The position numbers were made by a program, and so were the translations under genes. Below the pieces are notes generated by a model, which saw nothing but the letters and a program-made list of their open reading frames with translations, made no database searches and was not told the origin of the DNA. A stretch of DNA of 64,000 nt from Trichoplax adhaerens (taxonomy: Eukaryota; Placozoa; Uniplacotomia; Trichoplacea; Trichoplacidae): the NCBI RefSeq assembly GCF_000150275.1, contig NW_002060945.1, positions 3,805,172 to 3,869,171 on the forward strand, in the 5' to 3' direction. Shown here in pieces: positions 29,818 through 42,806 of this stretch. Position 1 is the stretch's first letter. Every line of letters starts with the position of its first letter.

Positions 29818-30335
29818 CTACAGCGGATAGTAAAGAGTTGATCGAGAGCAGACTCGGAAAACTTGCCACAGACACTTTACCGCATAAAATAAAATCAATT
29901 AATTAATTAATTTTAGCTGTACTGTACAGTATTAGGATTAAATGCTACAAAATATTTAATCCCCCCTCGTACTATCAAATCTATATTGATATTGTTTTCG
30001 TCCTATACTACTGTACATTGTACTGCGGTAAATTATATTATCCCCGTCAATTTGTCTTAGACCCATCCAGAGACTATCGTCTACCTCCATCACGGGTTGT
30101 TGTATTAATTAATGAATCGATACTATAAACCATGGAGGTAAAAAATCGACTGAGTACGGTTACTGTGTGTGTGTGTTGTTGCTCTATTCTCAGCTCTTAA
30201 TACTTCTTGACTCCTGTTTCTCTGATCTGCAATTCTCATATTTCAGCTGCATGAAAATAAATAAACTCCTATCACTTACAGTACTGTACTGTATTTTTAA
30301 GTCCTCGGTATAGTCGTATTGACTGTCTCTACATC

Positions 30336-30430
30336 TACAGTATACAGTATTACAGTGTATAGTGACTATACTGTACAGTACAGTACTGTACACTGTACAG
30401 CTCGGCGCCATTCGTACAGTACAGTACAGT
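30336..30430. repeat. GTAC-rich palindromic cluster upstream of WDR93-like gene
   Basis: Blocks of tacagta/tactgta in alternating orientation, including ctgtacagtacagtactgta (30371-30390) and a terminal (GTACA)3-type run at 30415-30429. The cluster ends about 370 bases upstream of the start codon at 30799. Confidence 0.85.
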
Positions 30431-30798
30431 TCGTAGAGTCAGCTGTCAGTGGAATCAGTTCGGACTTCCAATATTCTAGCTCCGGTATATGGTTGCCATA
30501 GTGATGATCGGTAAATGATGCTGAAAGCTAGGTCTAATTTCCAGTTTAACTGAACTGACTTTTGATTGATCACTTACCCAAGAGTATTGTTAATAGTAAT
30601 CTGTAACTGTCGTAACGAAATCTTATATCCTGCAAAAATACTTTTATTTCACAAATTGAAACATAGAGTCAAGATATTGCTTAATATTACTATACTGCGG
30701 ATACTTAATCATTACAATAAAATAGTTTAATTTACACGTTACTAATATACCCTTGTATAGACTTTAAATTGTTGTTACATTCTACCCAACTAAAAAGA

Positions 30799-33700
30799 AT
30801 GTCAAAATCGAAACGACCAAATCGTGAGCCAACGCCACCATCTCGTATAGATGATGTAGATCGGGATGACTTCTTCGCTGATCCTGATATGATGTTTGAT
30901 GAATTACCTCAACCCTTTCGCACGATCGATAAAATATTAGAAGGAATATTCGACGATTCGTGGAATATTATCAACAAGAGACAAGCTGAACGCGAAGCAG
31001 GTACATTAAAGGTTCCAGTCCCAGTATATAATGGCGTTAGAGTTGGTACAACAACCGAGGAGCCGAGATGTCTTGCTCCATCAGTAGATGGAAATTATGT
31101 CTTTTTAGGTCATGCAGATGGACTAGTTGTACTTAAACCACCATCAGTTCTAACATTAACGTCTTGGGATGAAAATGGTGTGTTACCAGTGCAGTTATCA
31201 ACTGCTGATATGCCAGGATCCATTTATTTAGTTACGATGCTTAGTAATTTAGGTAAGATCTTGATACTAATATACCCTATAAAGTCATTACTGTTCATAA
31301 AGAATCTAATTTACTGTATAATTAAGCATCTTCTGTGAAATAATTTTATGCAGGCGTAGGTAGGGTCTTTGCGCTATTTAAAAATAGACTGTTCCTGCTA
31401 CGGATAATCAATGATACGGTAAATGCTAGGGCTAAAATTAATGTTCAGCCTTAACTAAATCAATCCTTATCGTCCGTATCGAAGTAGTCATTCAAAAATT
31501 TGGAAATCTTTTATATAATAGGATGCTGCTATCATTACAACAATGAAGTTATCAAGTAATGGAGATTTTCTTGGAGTGGGCACCCAAGGTAATCAGCTAA
31601 ACATTAATTCCACTCGTGGCATAATAAATTGTATAATAAATTGTATGTGTATAATGACAAGAAAGCTTCACCCTAATCAACAATTCCTAAAATTTTGTGC
31701 TAATTTATTTTTCAAATAGCATCAAAAAAATATTTCTTTGAAGTGCATCGTTTACCAAGTGATGGTTGGACGAGAGAGCTAACATCTGCTAACCGGCAAC
31801 TTTTGAAACATGAAGTATGACTCGTTTTTTTATTAGTTGCTAGCATTAGTTCAAGTTATTAATAGAATTAATAATTACTGTGTCTCCACTACTCTATATA
31901 TAGTCAAAAATAATATCTTCAGCTGAGCAACATGTCCCACAGCAGCTAATTAATAATCAAGATAAACCTGTACCTCCACCAGTACAAATTGTTAGTCAAG
32001 AGGTTTGTAGAAATATACGATAGATCTACTTTACTGTTTCTAATGATTGCTACTTTAAACAGAATCTATAAAGGTGACATTTACATTAAAAGAAGTTGGA
32101 ATAACTTCTTATACAACTATTTGCAATCATTAATTAGGCCGAAGGAACACCAAATCCTTCGCAAACTCAACTGGAAGGGCAGTCAAATCCTACTCTCAAT
32201 ATCACAACTGGAGCAGTACCTTCGCGAATTAATTTCTCTAAACCAACTCTTCTCATACGTGTCAAGTGTTCTAACACGCCGACACCGTGTAATGGCACGA
32301 ATCCAGCACAAGCTTTATCTGCTTACAACAATAGTGACTTTTTGACATTGGGAAATGGTTTAATTCATTCTCTGTCTGCGCAATTGCTTGATCAAAGGCG
32401 TACTGATTATGATAGTCTCGGCTTTATTTCACAACAAGATAGTGAAGCTGAAATACGCAGGTTTGACAAAACAAAGGATAATTTCTTAATTTCACACTAA
32501 GTAGTGTAATTTGTAATTGTAAATTACTTCCAATAATATATATGTTTTTAATTAGTGTCCCAACTTTCCATTTTCTTGGACCAACTAAGTATCAACCAAA
32601 CAGTTTAGAAGGCAATCAGAATGAGGGTAAGATATTGTCGTAACATAACTCTAGATAGATGACATTATAATCAAACTCTTAATAATAGTAATAGAAATAA
32701 TTAAGTTATGAATTTATATTTTTAGTAGCAAAGCCATCATCTGTTGTTATGTGGTGGTCAAGTTGTAACCAAATCTTTCATTATCCTCTACCAAAGAGTG
32801 GACGAGGTACAGCATATTGAATACATATGCAAATATCACCTTATAAGGAATGTAGATTATTAAATTGATGTTGTTTCCTTGCAGTCGATAAACCTGATTT
32901 AGTATGGCCAAATGGAGATGTTATAATAAATAGTACTCTGAGTAACGACAAAACCTTGCTAGCAGTAGCGTTAAAAAATGGTATATTGGTAATCTGGGAT
33001 GTATATCATGGTAAATAGTAATATTGATTGTTTAATTCTATTAATCACATTATATTACGAGAATAATTGATATTAGCTACTTATTTACAGGTTTAGAAAG
33101 GAAAATTATTGGATTTTCGAAAAGAGGGTCTATAATTTGCATGCAATTTCTACTCCCTGGCGCACTAAATGAGACTAAAACCATGCCTAAAGCAGATCCT
33201 GGATCAGCTACTTTTCGAACAGGCCCAGAAGGCTTAATAGTCGCCTGCAGCGATGGTAGCTTGTGCATAATCGAATGTGAACCGGATAAAAGTGAAACTG
33301 CACCAATTATATTGGCACATCCTTCGGAAATCCCTTTTTATCGAATTCTTCCGCTACCAAATCTACCACAATTGGTAACGAGCTGTAAAATAAGTTATTG
33401 TCGGAAAGCGGATTCATGCTACTTACTGTTAATAATTGCAAGTATACTTCTATATTCTAGTTTATAACTGTACAGAAAAATAGCGAAGTCATTGTTCATG
33501 ATGCTAGGAAAAGAAAAAGAATGTGTGAAATTGTTATGTCTAAATCATACCACCTTGATAATCCAAGAAAAGAGGGTGAATTGATTTTAGCGAAAGGAGG
33601 ACGCGTTGTAGTCATGAGAGGTACAGGAACAATACTAAGAATTAGATTAATTTTACGAATAATATTCTAAGTGCTGGTTTCTGAACTATTAATAGACTTG

Positions 33701-34547
33701 AAATCTATCCTATATCAAGACTATAGCCTTTAATTTCTTTTTTGTTATAGGTGTCAAGGATGATACTATGTTTACTGAGCTGGAAGATGTAATTAATTCC
33801 TTAATTTTTTCCTCATGACTCGACCATAGCTCAATAAAATTGAATGAGTCCATGTCTGGTCTTTTCTGATATTGGTTTCTTCTTATCTCATTTGTATAGG
33901 TCTTTGCAGTGTATGCAATTCAATTACACTTATGTCTAGAATTAGGAGAATACTTTGCAAAGATTCAAAAAGACAATCAAGGACGGCAACAGGATGAAAA
34001 TGTAAAGAATCAAACTACTGGTAAAGACAAAAAGCGTAATTCAAGAGCTAGCAAACAAAATAAAGAAAGTGCTTCAATTGATGAAATTGAAGAAAGATTA
34101 AATTCAATGTTACGTGAAAGGTAAAACTAGTAGTTATATTTAGTAGCATTAATACTTAATACTTTCATTTCTTTTATATCCGATCTACTATTAATATATT
34201 GCACTCTTATAATGTATTTATAGTCTTTATTCAAAATTACTCTCGAGCGCACTTTTTTTGTTCCTACAATGATTTCTACGTAATTTTATTTTAATAAAGA
34301 AATGCGGAACAGGCACTTCGACAAGCCAGAATGCAACAAAGGTGGTCAAGATTAAAAACAGAATTAAGGGTTATCTCTGCAATAAAACATCAAGCAAAAA
34401 GAAGAGACTTTTTACGCAAGGCTTTTGTAAGCATATTAGTCTTAAATTATTCACTATACTAATTGTGCACAGTTAATAATAACCTTGAAGCGTAGTTTGT
34501 TTAAATTATAATATACTGTGTCTTATGTTATAAATTAGAGAAAATAA
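30799..34547 (+). CDS. WDR93: WD repeat-containing protein 93-like (CFAP297-like ciliary central-apparatus protein)
   Basis: Resembles WDR93, the animal counterpart of the ciliary central-pair protein CFAP297 (recalled similarity, not searched). Exons: 30799-31252, 31354-31418, 31522-31588, 31720-31814, 31904-32002, 32138-32460, 32556-32626, 32726-32806, 32885-33010, 33091-33374, 33476-33620, 33751-33788, 33900-34120, 34300-34426, 34539-34547; 734 aa. N-terminal LPQPFRTIDKILEGIFDDSW is the most diagnostic segment. WD-like strands follow (YVFLGHADGLVVL, RVFALFKNRLFLLRII, VVMWWSSCNQIFHY, LKNGILVIWDV, LIVACSDGSLCIIE), then a Lys/Glu-rich coiled-coil-like tail (DEIEERLNSMLRER, NAEQALRQARMQQRW). 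The last two-codon exon is uncertain. The ATG is followed by MSKSKRPNREPTPPS; longer frames upstream lack an ATG. Confidence 0.78.
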
Positions 34548-34721
34548 ACAGGGAGAAGTTAACCTGACTGCTCAAGCAACCGCAGACTGAGAAGGAATAT
34601 ATAAATTCCGCATAAATCGAGAAATTGTAAATACTACCGAATAATACTTTCAGCCGAAATTTTGTTCGTTGTAATAACTCACATTTGGCGAATTACTGTG
34701 ATCGTGCGATAAAAGTTGCTA

Positions 34722-34727
34722 AATAAA
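34722..34727 (+). terminator. Candidate polyadenylation signal for WDR93-like gene
   Basis: Canonical AATAAA about 175 bases downstream of the proposed stop. Chosen on motif and position only; in DNA this AT-rich the hexamer is common. Confidence 0.35.
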
Positions 34728-35811
34728 TAATTAGTATCCTTTACCAAAACGACTAAATTAGTTAATATGATACGATTGCATTAGCCTTGTACATAAGATC
34801 TTAGTAAATCTTGCAAATACTGCATTAACTAAGAATCGTTGGAAATATTTAAACAGTCACAATCGACCTGAAGCAAATCTACAATTATTGTATGTAGCAG
34901 TAATTGATGTTAGGATGCCATAGTATATTTAATTATGATATTTTTTGGAAATAGATATTGATATCTATTTAATTTAACAACGCTAATGCGTTTCTTGTAT
35001 ATTTGTTAAATATCCACCATCTGTAAAAATATTTCATGAAAAATTTATATTGTTGTTTATAATATAGGGCGTACTAGATAAATACTAATGTTTTGACGGA
35101 AACATAGCTCATGAAAGATTTAATGATAGTGATTAATGAATAAAAGCAAATTGATAATCTCATGTGCCTACTATAATTTCATAATTTAAGATTAATGGTT
35201 CTTTATTCCAATATTTTCAGGAAATTATTATTATTATTTATTAATATTATTATTCTAGTTATTTATACGAGTAGTTCACTGTCTGAGAGTAGTCCCAGCA
35301 GAATGCCACGATATTTTATTTATTTATTTTTGAATTTACAAAATTCACTGATTTACCACAGCATGTTGTGTAGTATAGGTACAAAAAGCGTTTACTTGTG
35401 TTGTAATACTGTGCATATTGTGCCAGCTAACAGTTCTGAGCGTTAGAAGTTCGATTAATTATATAATTATCAAGCCTATTCAGAAGTATATTACCGTGTT
35501 ATGCCGTACGTACTGCTTCGTAATCCATAACTATTGTGCAATATAGGAATTGGATTTCAGGGTATTAACATAATAGTCGATGATTTTATTTCATTTATTT
35601 ATTTAATTTCACCTTGGCATTTAAATCTAAATTTAATTTCATTTAATATTTATATAGTCAATAGAAATTAATTGCTGTAGGAGATTACTAAAATACATAC
35701 TTGTCATGGACTACTTAACCAATTTTACTCTCTTGTATTAATAACTCAGGTAATTTTTACCTATTATACAGTATGAAATAAAATACTGCGTTCGAGTATT
35801 TATTTTACAGA

Positions 35812-35853
35812 ACAGTACTAGTACAGTACAGTACTGTACAGTACAGTACTGTA
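35812..35853. repeat. GTAC-pentamer palindromic array upstream of HMGCR (distal)
   Basis: Alternating gtacagtaca and gtactgtac units, continuing in looser form to about 35970 (atgtactgtacagt, tactgtacac, gtgtacagtgtg). Confidence 0.9.
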
Positions 35854-36238
35854 TGTCGTAAATGAAATTTTCAGAAAGTGCTCACTATGTACTGTACAGT
35901 TATACTGTATGCTATACTGTACACTTGGACAGTACGCAGTGTACAGTGTGTAGTACTGTACGCCTCACAGACTGTCATTGTACACACGTGCCGGACGCAT
36001 GCTAACGCCCAAAATGACAACTCATTTCAAAAAATCGTACGTTTACTGTGTACTGTATGAAGTATGAACTATCACTACTAGCCAGTAGTAGAGTTTGCAA
36101 GCGATCATGGGAACAACATCTACAAAGAGCCTGCGTTGCGATCACCTCATACGGTATCATATCACATGGTCTTGATCACGTGCTAGTTTAATTAATTAAG
36201 GTTAATTAATTTATTTATTTATTTATTCAATTATACTC

Positions 36239-36324
36239 TACTGTACAGTGTACTGTACGTATGTACTGTACAGTACAGTACAGTACAGTACAGTATAGTA
36301 CATTGTACTGTACAGTAGAGTACG
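36239..36324. repeat. GTAC-pentamer palindromic array upstream of HMGCR (proximal)
   Basis: Inverted (TGTAC)n and (GTACA)n runs, with about six tandem CAGTA units at 36270-36295. It ends 199 bases upstream of the HMGCR start codon. Confidence 0.9.
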
Positions 36325-36522
36325 CCCTGCTATTACAGGACAGGACAGGCCTACTGTAGACTTTTTATTTATTCCTGCTCTTAGTAACATCGGCTTCAAT
36401 ACGTTTTCGTACAGTGCGAAGTGCGTATCATTCCAGTTGAGAGGCAGAGGCCCTTTCTTGTTCGCTGATTCGCAAATCCAATACTTTTCCATAGAAGATT
36501 TTTGACGATAACTTATTGCAAT

Positions 36523-39500
36523 ATGCAGTTAGCTTCATTATTTCGAAATCATGGAAGATTTTGTGCTTCTCATCCTTGGGAGGTCATAGTAGCAACGTTA
36601 ACTATTACAGTTTCGACTTTGTCTTTCAGTTTAAACTCCAATTCTATCGCTGAAGATCTCTGTCGAAACGGAAAATCTTGTGAAAGCCATCAAGATAAAA
36701 AGGTAAAAGGAACACATTATTTCATGTAATGAGAACCTGTCTTATACTGCACATTACTGTTGTGGTCAGTTTGCTTTTAAATTTGCAATGTATGAAGAGC
36801 ATAGTGCTATATATTAGAACTATTTTGGATTATCTTCGATACAATCTCCAAGCTTAGTTTGAAGTGGTTTATTTGTTCAAAACTTGCGCAATGCCTGTTG
36901 AAACATATTGTATTTCAATATTTTGCTATTAACTATGAGGCAAGCCGAATAATGGGAAAGTTTGGGTCATGTTAGAATCTAGTGTTCTAGTTGTATCTCA
37001 TCGTAAAGTGGACCTGCATACTTAAAAGATATAGACTGCTTTTTGGGGTTTCCATGTACTGCTTCTCTTAAATTTACAGCACTGTAGTAATAAATAATCC
37101 TTCAGCTTACTATTGTTATAATTATAATTGGCTTAATCGATCAGATGTAATTCAGGTTCAAACTAATTTCTTAAGTAGTGTATGTCGATACGATCAACAT
37201 CTGCACTTGGACAAGTTAACGCAAAAATTATAAGTCTTAGCTTCGTGCAATCAACATTACAGTACTGACCTACTGTAGTAAATCATAAATCATAATGTAA
37301 TATTGCCTTGAGCGGTATCATACTGTACTGTACAGTACAGCGTGATTATTTTCTCCTCAGATTACGAAAAATGAAAGTAAACGCTTAAAAATTGATCAAA
37401 TCTATTTAAAATTTATATCAATCGATAGCTTATGAGCTTCTAATTTCAAATCTGCAGTTAGATTTCTGTTCTACAGAACATCCGCGGCATTGCTGATCAT
37501 GATCAATATTACCGTTATAACACTGACTCTCCGTCGGATGATGTCAGCACTGTAGCTGTACGTCACTCTAAATGGTAGAGGCTACAATGCCTTAGCGTTT
37601 TGTGTTATTCAAGTGTAGTTGGAGTGGGATTACACTTGGCGTATCACTAGTGTACAGTAGTGTTTCACTAGTAGTAATTTCTAGTAGTCCATGGTACAGT
37701 TGTCTGACTGTCTGAGTATGGCTACTTAGATTAACAGCGATACTGTACAGTACACGGTACTGTTCATTGTGTGAAGGTGTACGTGACATATTGCTAGATC
37801 TGACGATATTGCACACAAGTTGTTAATTAATTTATTGATGAAATAGGGTATCTAAGTACTATACAGTACGTACTTTGCGAGCTTAATTTACGTATTAACT
37901 TGACCTGCCACGCTCTCATCAAATTGACCATGATTGCCACTAAGTATAAAAAATTCGGAGGACTCAAAATTACCTTATTTAGTCTAATGATGTCGACGAG
38001 TACAACTGGACCAGACCGGACAACGAAACACTGAGAAATTTTCCGGATGTCAATTCGCACCATTTGAAATCTAATGAATTCTTCCCATCCCACTGTATAT
38101 TCTTTATAATTGTCAATGGAGACGGGGGATGGCCAGCTCAAGCTTAACATCTAATTTTAAAATTTAGACAAAGTACGCATATGTGCAGTACTGTACTCTG
38201 TATAAACCTTTGCGGTTTAATCCTTGTGATAGTATAATATTCGCGGCGTACGATGACAAATTTTTTACTATTTTGAGGTGTTTATATGGTATCGTTTGTA
38301 GCAATTAAAATTACTATTAAATTAATACCTTTAACAACAGATGTGTTAACCCATAACTGATTTCATCGACTTTACCATTCTACAGACCCGCGGCGATGTT
38401 ATTGTTTTGACGACCACTAATTGCTTAGTTGTGGTATGTTGGCTATATCTTCAATTCAGAGCCCTTCGTAAGCTTGGTTCTAAGTATCTTCTAGGTATGT
38501 GAAATCTTGTCTTTCAAATGAATTTTATATGATGTTGCCGTATTAATTTACTGAATACCAAATTGATATATTGTAGGAGTTGCTGGTTTATTTACCTTGT
38601 TTGCCAGTGTTGTTTTCACTCTAAGTGCCATTCGTCTGTTGAAACAAGATATAACGGGCTTGAAGTTAGTGGTTAATGGTTATAATTTCTTATCTCGTTG
38701 CAAATTTGAGGTCTTAATGTGATATTATTTGGCGTTTAATTTACTACAGTGAAGCCTTACCTTTCTTTCTATTGTTGATGGACTTATCGCGTGCGAGAAA
38801 ACTAGCTAAATTTGCTCTTAATGCAGCGTCCAAGGTAATAGATTCGATTACGCTAATGCTTAATTGATAAACCGATGATATTTATGGTTGGCTGACAATA
38901 GTTTATATTATGCCAAATTGAAGCTAATAACTTTGTTGCTCTAAAATTAATAGGATGAAGTTATAGAAAAAATCGGTGAAGGAATGGCAACTCTCGGGCT
39001 TACCATTACTTTGGATACCTTTGTAGAATCGCTAGTGATTGGTGTCGGTACATCAACAGGTATGTAGTATCACCGATATCTTATTAAGAACAAATTGTGA
39101 TCGCTTAATCGAGCTAATTTTGACGTATTTCTTAATTTTATGAAGGCGTGAAAGAACTGGAAAGAATGTGTTGTTTCGGCTGCATATCCGTCATAGCAAA
39201 TTATCTGATTTTCATGACATTCTATCCTGCCTGTTTGTCGTTAGCGTTAGAAGTATGTTATTAAAATAGATTTATGTACTCTTACCTATCAGAATTCCAA
39301 ATAAGTGATATAATCTTTATTTACTTGATAGTTTTCACATGGAAGTTCGGAATACCGTCGTATGTGGGAACTGAACCGTTCATCTATCGATTCCTCTTCA
39401 TTTAAGCCTAATCCTGTAGTGCAAAGGGTCAAACTCATCATGGTTTGTAAATGTTACGCCATAATTTAATCACTCACATGCTGTAGTAATTGGAGTAATA

Positions 39501-42500
39501 ACAGTTATGTAATGATATCGTTTACTAATCAGCTGTTTTGAATTGCAATAGTGCGCTGGGCTAATGTTAGTCCATTTCCGCAGTCGGTTCTTTGGCGGAA
39601 TTGATAATGATCAAGGATTATCTATTCAATCTATTTTCTCTCAAGAATCAAGCATCTATGAGAAGTGGTGGCAACGGTTAGTTTTATAAAGTTATTCTTA
39701 AGAAGCTACTACAAAAGCTTTCAGCTAAATTCTATTTAATTAATTCAAACTTGCAGAGTTTTGGGGATGAGACCAGAAGAGGTAATATTTCAAGTATCTT
39801 ATAGTGTAGCTATCGTTAAACAGATATAGGATATGAACAATAATTGTAGCTTAAACACAAAAATATCTGTTTAGTTTTAATCGTAAGTTTTAAATCATTA
39901 CGCAGTACATCACCGTAGGAGTTGCTGTATTTCTTGTGCTTAAATATGCACTATGGGAAAAACATGATGATACCGGCAGCAAATTAGCCAAAGAGTTCAA
40001 GAAGGATTGTAATAAAAAAGAGAAAATTGTTACTAGTAATGGAACTGTAACTGATGCTGAAAACCACACCGAGAAACTATCGGCAAATGAAAAAAATACG
40101 AATGAAAGCTCTCCGTCAGTACCATTAAAGGCTGGGCGTGAAGTAGTAGCTAGGAAGGAAGAAAACACGAAAGGGGAAGAAGCAAAGCCACAGTTTTTTA
40201 TCGATACCAACTCCGATGAAGAATCTGACCGTGATAGTAAAAGTGAAGAAACTGCCGACAGGAAAATACAAGAGAGAGAGAAAACTCTGGAAGAATGCCT
40301 TGAAATTCTTAATAATAATGAGGTTGGCAAATGTAAATTGCAAATATTTTTTTGTCGTTCATTTTTTAAGACGGGTTATTTTTGTGTAGAAATCTTGTGA
40401 TCTGTTAACCGATAAAGATATCCTGAGGCTTGTTGAGGCTAAACATATTGCTCCATACAAACTCGAATCGGTATTAAATAACCCTGAACGTGGCGTTTCC
40501 ATTAGGTATGATTTGATAACCGTGTACATCTTCAGGGATCTTTGATTACTAATATGCTAAAATTACAAGGCCTTTAAGCTGATCGCCTTCTTTTAATTTA
40601 TGTTTGGAACAGACGTCAAATTCTTAGTCAGAAACTAACTAATGTAAATGCATTGGAGAAACTTCCTCTTAGCAACTATGATTATTCTTTGGTTAGAAGA
40701 ATATATTTTAGTATTTTTAACTATCAAGTTCATGCTAGATCATTGTTTTATCCAGAGAAATCTACATTCTTTAAAAATAACACGTTTATAATTATTATCA
40801 ATCTTTTAAAATAGGTTATAGGAGCCTGCTGCGAGAATGTAATTGGTTATACGGCAGTGCCTGTAGGCGTTGCTGGACCTCTATTCTTGGATGGAAAACC
40901 GTACCATGTACCAATGGCAACTACAGAGGGATGTTTAGTCGCCAGTACCAATCGCGGATGCAGAGCATTAACTGTAAATTATTTTGTGATATTTCCTTAG
41001 TTCATCGATGGTCGTTTATTCTTGCGTGTAAGATTTAAATTTTTTTAACGTAGCAATGTAACGGAGTACGATCTGCTATTTACAATGATGGTATGACTCG
41101 AGCACCTGTTGTCAAGTTTCCTTCTGTAGGAAAAGCTTGGTAAGTTATTGCTTTATGCAATTATTTATTTGCCACTACTGCTAAGATTTAAAAACACTAA
41201 TAAGCCTTATTCCTACCATTAGTGAAGCCAAGTTGTGGTTGGACGAACCCGATAACTTTGAAGCTATCCGAAAAGCTTTTAATGCTACTAGTCGGTTAGT
41301 TGATTAGTTTATATCAATGACTTACGATACACGATAGATAAACTTAAAATACGTAATACAATTTCTATGATATAGATTTGCTCAGCTAGTAGGAATTCAT
41401 TGCGGTTTGGAGGGTCCACTGCTTTTTATTAGATTTAAATCCAGAACAGGAGATGCAATGGGAATGAATATGATATCAAAGGTAGTAATACAATTTAGAT
41501 TATTATTACTGCATGCATGTGTCATATTACAACTTTTTATTCTGAAATTTATGCTCACTGTTATTACTTATATAAGGGTACAGATGCTGCTCTTCGGTGT
41601 CTGGAAGACGCCTTTCCGGAAATGGATATTATTAGCTTAAGTGGAAATTACTGTACTGATAAAAAGCCAGCAGCGATCAACTGGTATAGTTTGTGTTCGG
41701 TATTACTTAGTAATTGCGTCAACTAATGCAATAGCAAATTTTTAAATAGGATTGAAGGTCGAGGTAAATCTGTCGTGTGCGAAGCTGAAATTACCGCGCG
41801 AGTCATCAAAGAGGTAATTCATTATCACATGTTGACAACAACCGTGCAGTAAGGTGTAATATTTGATGAGCTATAATAATGTGTAGATACGATACTACGT
41901 TGTTAGAACAACATTCATTACCCAGGGACCTCTAAGTTTTCTCTCAGAAGTCCCTACATTACCATAGCACGATAAATTCAAGCACTAGAAGCAATAAGCT
42001 AATTGATATTGCATAAATTTAAGATTCAAAATTAAAGTATAGATTAACAATATTCATCGTATATATACTTTAGGTTTTAAAAACAACCCCCGAAGATTTA
42101 ATAGAAGTTAATTACGACAAGAATTTAATTGGTTCAGCTATGGCTGCTTCCATTGGTGGTTTTAACGCTCATGCTGCTAATATTGTAACGGCAATATATA
42201 TTGCTACTGGCCAGGTAAGGAAAAAATTACTCATCATTCGTTATTTAATTTTAGTTTGGTTCATAAATAATCTTATCTCTATCTTTTCAGGATCCAGCTC
42301 AGAATGTTGAAAGTTCTAATTGTATCACAACCATGGAAAAACATGGTGAAAATGTCAGAATGTATTGTACAATGCCTTGCATAGAAGTTGGAACAGTTGG
42401 CGGTGGTACTATATTAGGTCCTCAATCTGCTTGCTTAGAGGTAACACTTAGCAATCCCAAAGATTTCCTGTAAATTGAGATTATGATACAAGATTTTAAG

Positions 42501-42806
42501 TATTAATAATATAACTAATACTCTCTCTGTATAGATGTTAGGAATACGCGGTGCAAATGTATCTTCACCAGGAGAAAACGCCAGACAACTAGCTCGGATA
42601 GTATGTGCCACTGTAATGGCAGGTGAACTGTCACTACTTTCTGCTCTCGCTGCCGGGCACTTAGTGAGAAGTCACATGAAATACAATAGGTAAGATCTTT
42701 ATGAGGTATACATAAATAACGCTTCCATTTATTGCGATTTTATAACATTATGTATGATTCTATATTCCATTTTAGATCTGTTGTTAACTTAGCTGGCAAG
42801 CGTTGA
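36523..42806 (+). CDS. HMGCR: 3-hydroxy-3-methylglutaryl-CoA reductase (HMG-CoA reductase, class I)
   Basis: ER membrane enzyme that makes mevalonate from HMG-CoA with NADPH (family knowledge). Exons: 36523-36702, 38386-38494, 38577-38664, 38750-38834, 38954-39059, 39146-39252, 39332-39442, 39552-39676, 39757-39781, 39906-40322, 40390-40505, 40613-40691, 40815-40973, 41054-41139, 41223-41294, 41376-41481, 41577-41683, 41750-41813, 42074-42214, 42291-42440, 42535-42689, 42776-42806; 872 aa (human 888). Multi-span sterol-sensing domain, charged linker, catalytic domain. Catalytic residues are all present: Glu in GACCENVIG, Lys in [10 protein letters not shown], Asp in GQDPAQN, His in GHLVRSH. 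NADP/HMG motifs [24 protein letters not shown] and GTVGGGT are intact. The C-terminal NRSVVNL keeps the AMPK-type serine. The vertebrate INSIG motif YIYF is replaced by WLYL. Confidence 0.98.
36703..38385 (+). other. HMGCR intron 1 (1.68 kb)
   Basis: Long first intron separating the 60-codon first exon from the rest. It holds short GTAC elements (37321-37341, 37741-37762, about 38185-38200) and two minus-strand open frames, 37592-37816 and 37827-38150 (74 and 107 codons), neither recognised. The longer one is discussed in the findings. Confidence 0.7.

Larger units (their letters stand above)
29526..30798. promoter_or_regulatory. Divergent promoter region CWC22 / WDR93-like, rich in GTAC palindromes
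   Basis: Gap between two head-to-head genes. GTAC-pentamer arrays occur at 29617-29636, 29760-29819, 30279-30293 and 30336-30430, and a (tg)n tract lies near 30163-30177. The open frames here (29684-29875, 30190-30411, 30319-30501) are translations of the repeats, for instance strings of Y, C, T, V and S, and are not accepted as genes. The promoter role is inferred from position. Confidence 0.55.
34548..36522. promoter_or_regulatory. Intergenic region: WDR93-like 3' flank and HMGCR 5' flank
   Basis: The left part is AT-rich 3' flank with no recognised gene. The right part carries two GTAC clusters (35812-35970 and 36239-36324) and then 200 bases of ordinary sequence before the HMGCR ATG. Frames at 35195-35446, 35878-36060 and 36238-36492 show no protein-like conservation; the last two mostly translate the repeats. 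The regulatory role is inferred. Confidence 0.5.

Noticed and set aside
36238..36492. 84-codon minus-strand frame
   Set aside because: Its C-terminal third is a translation of the (TGTAC)n array; no protein features elsewhere.
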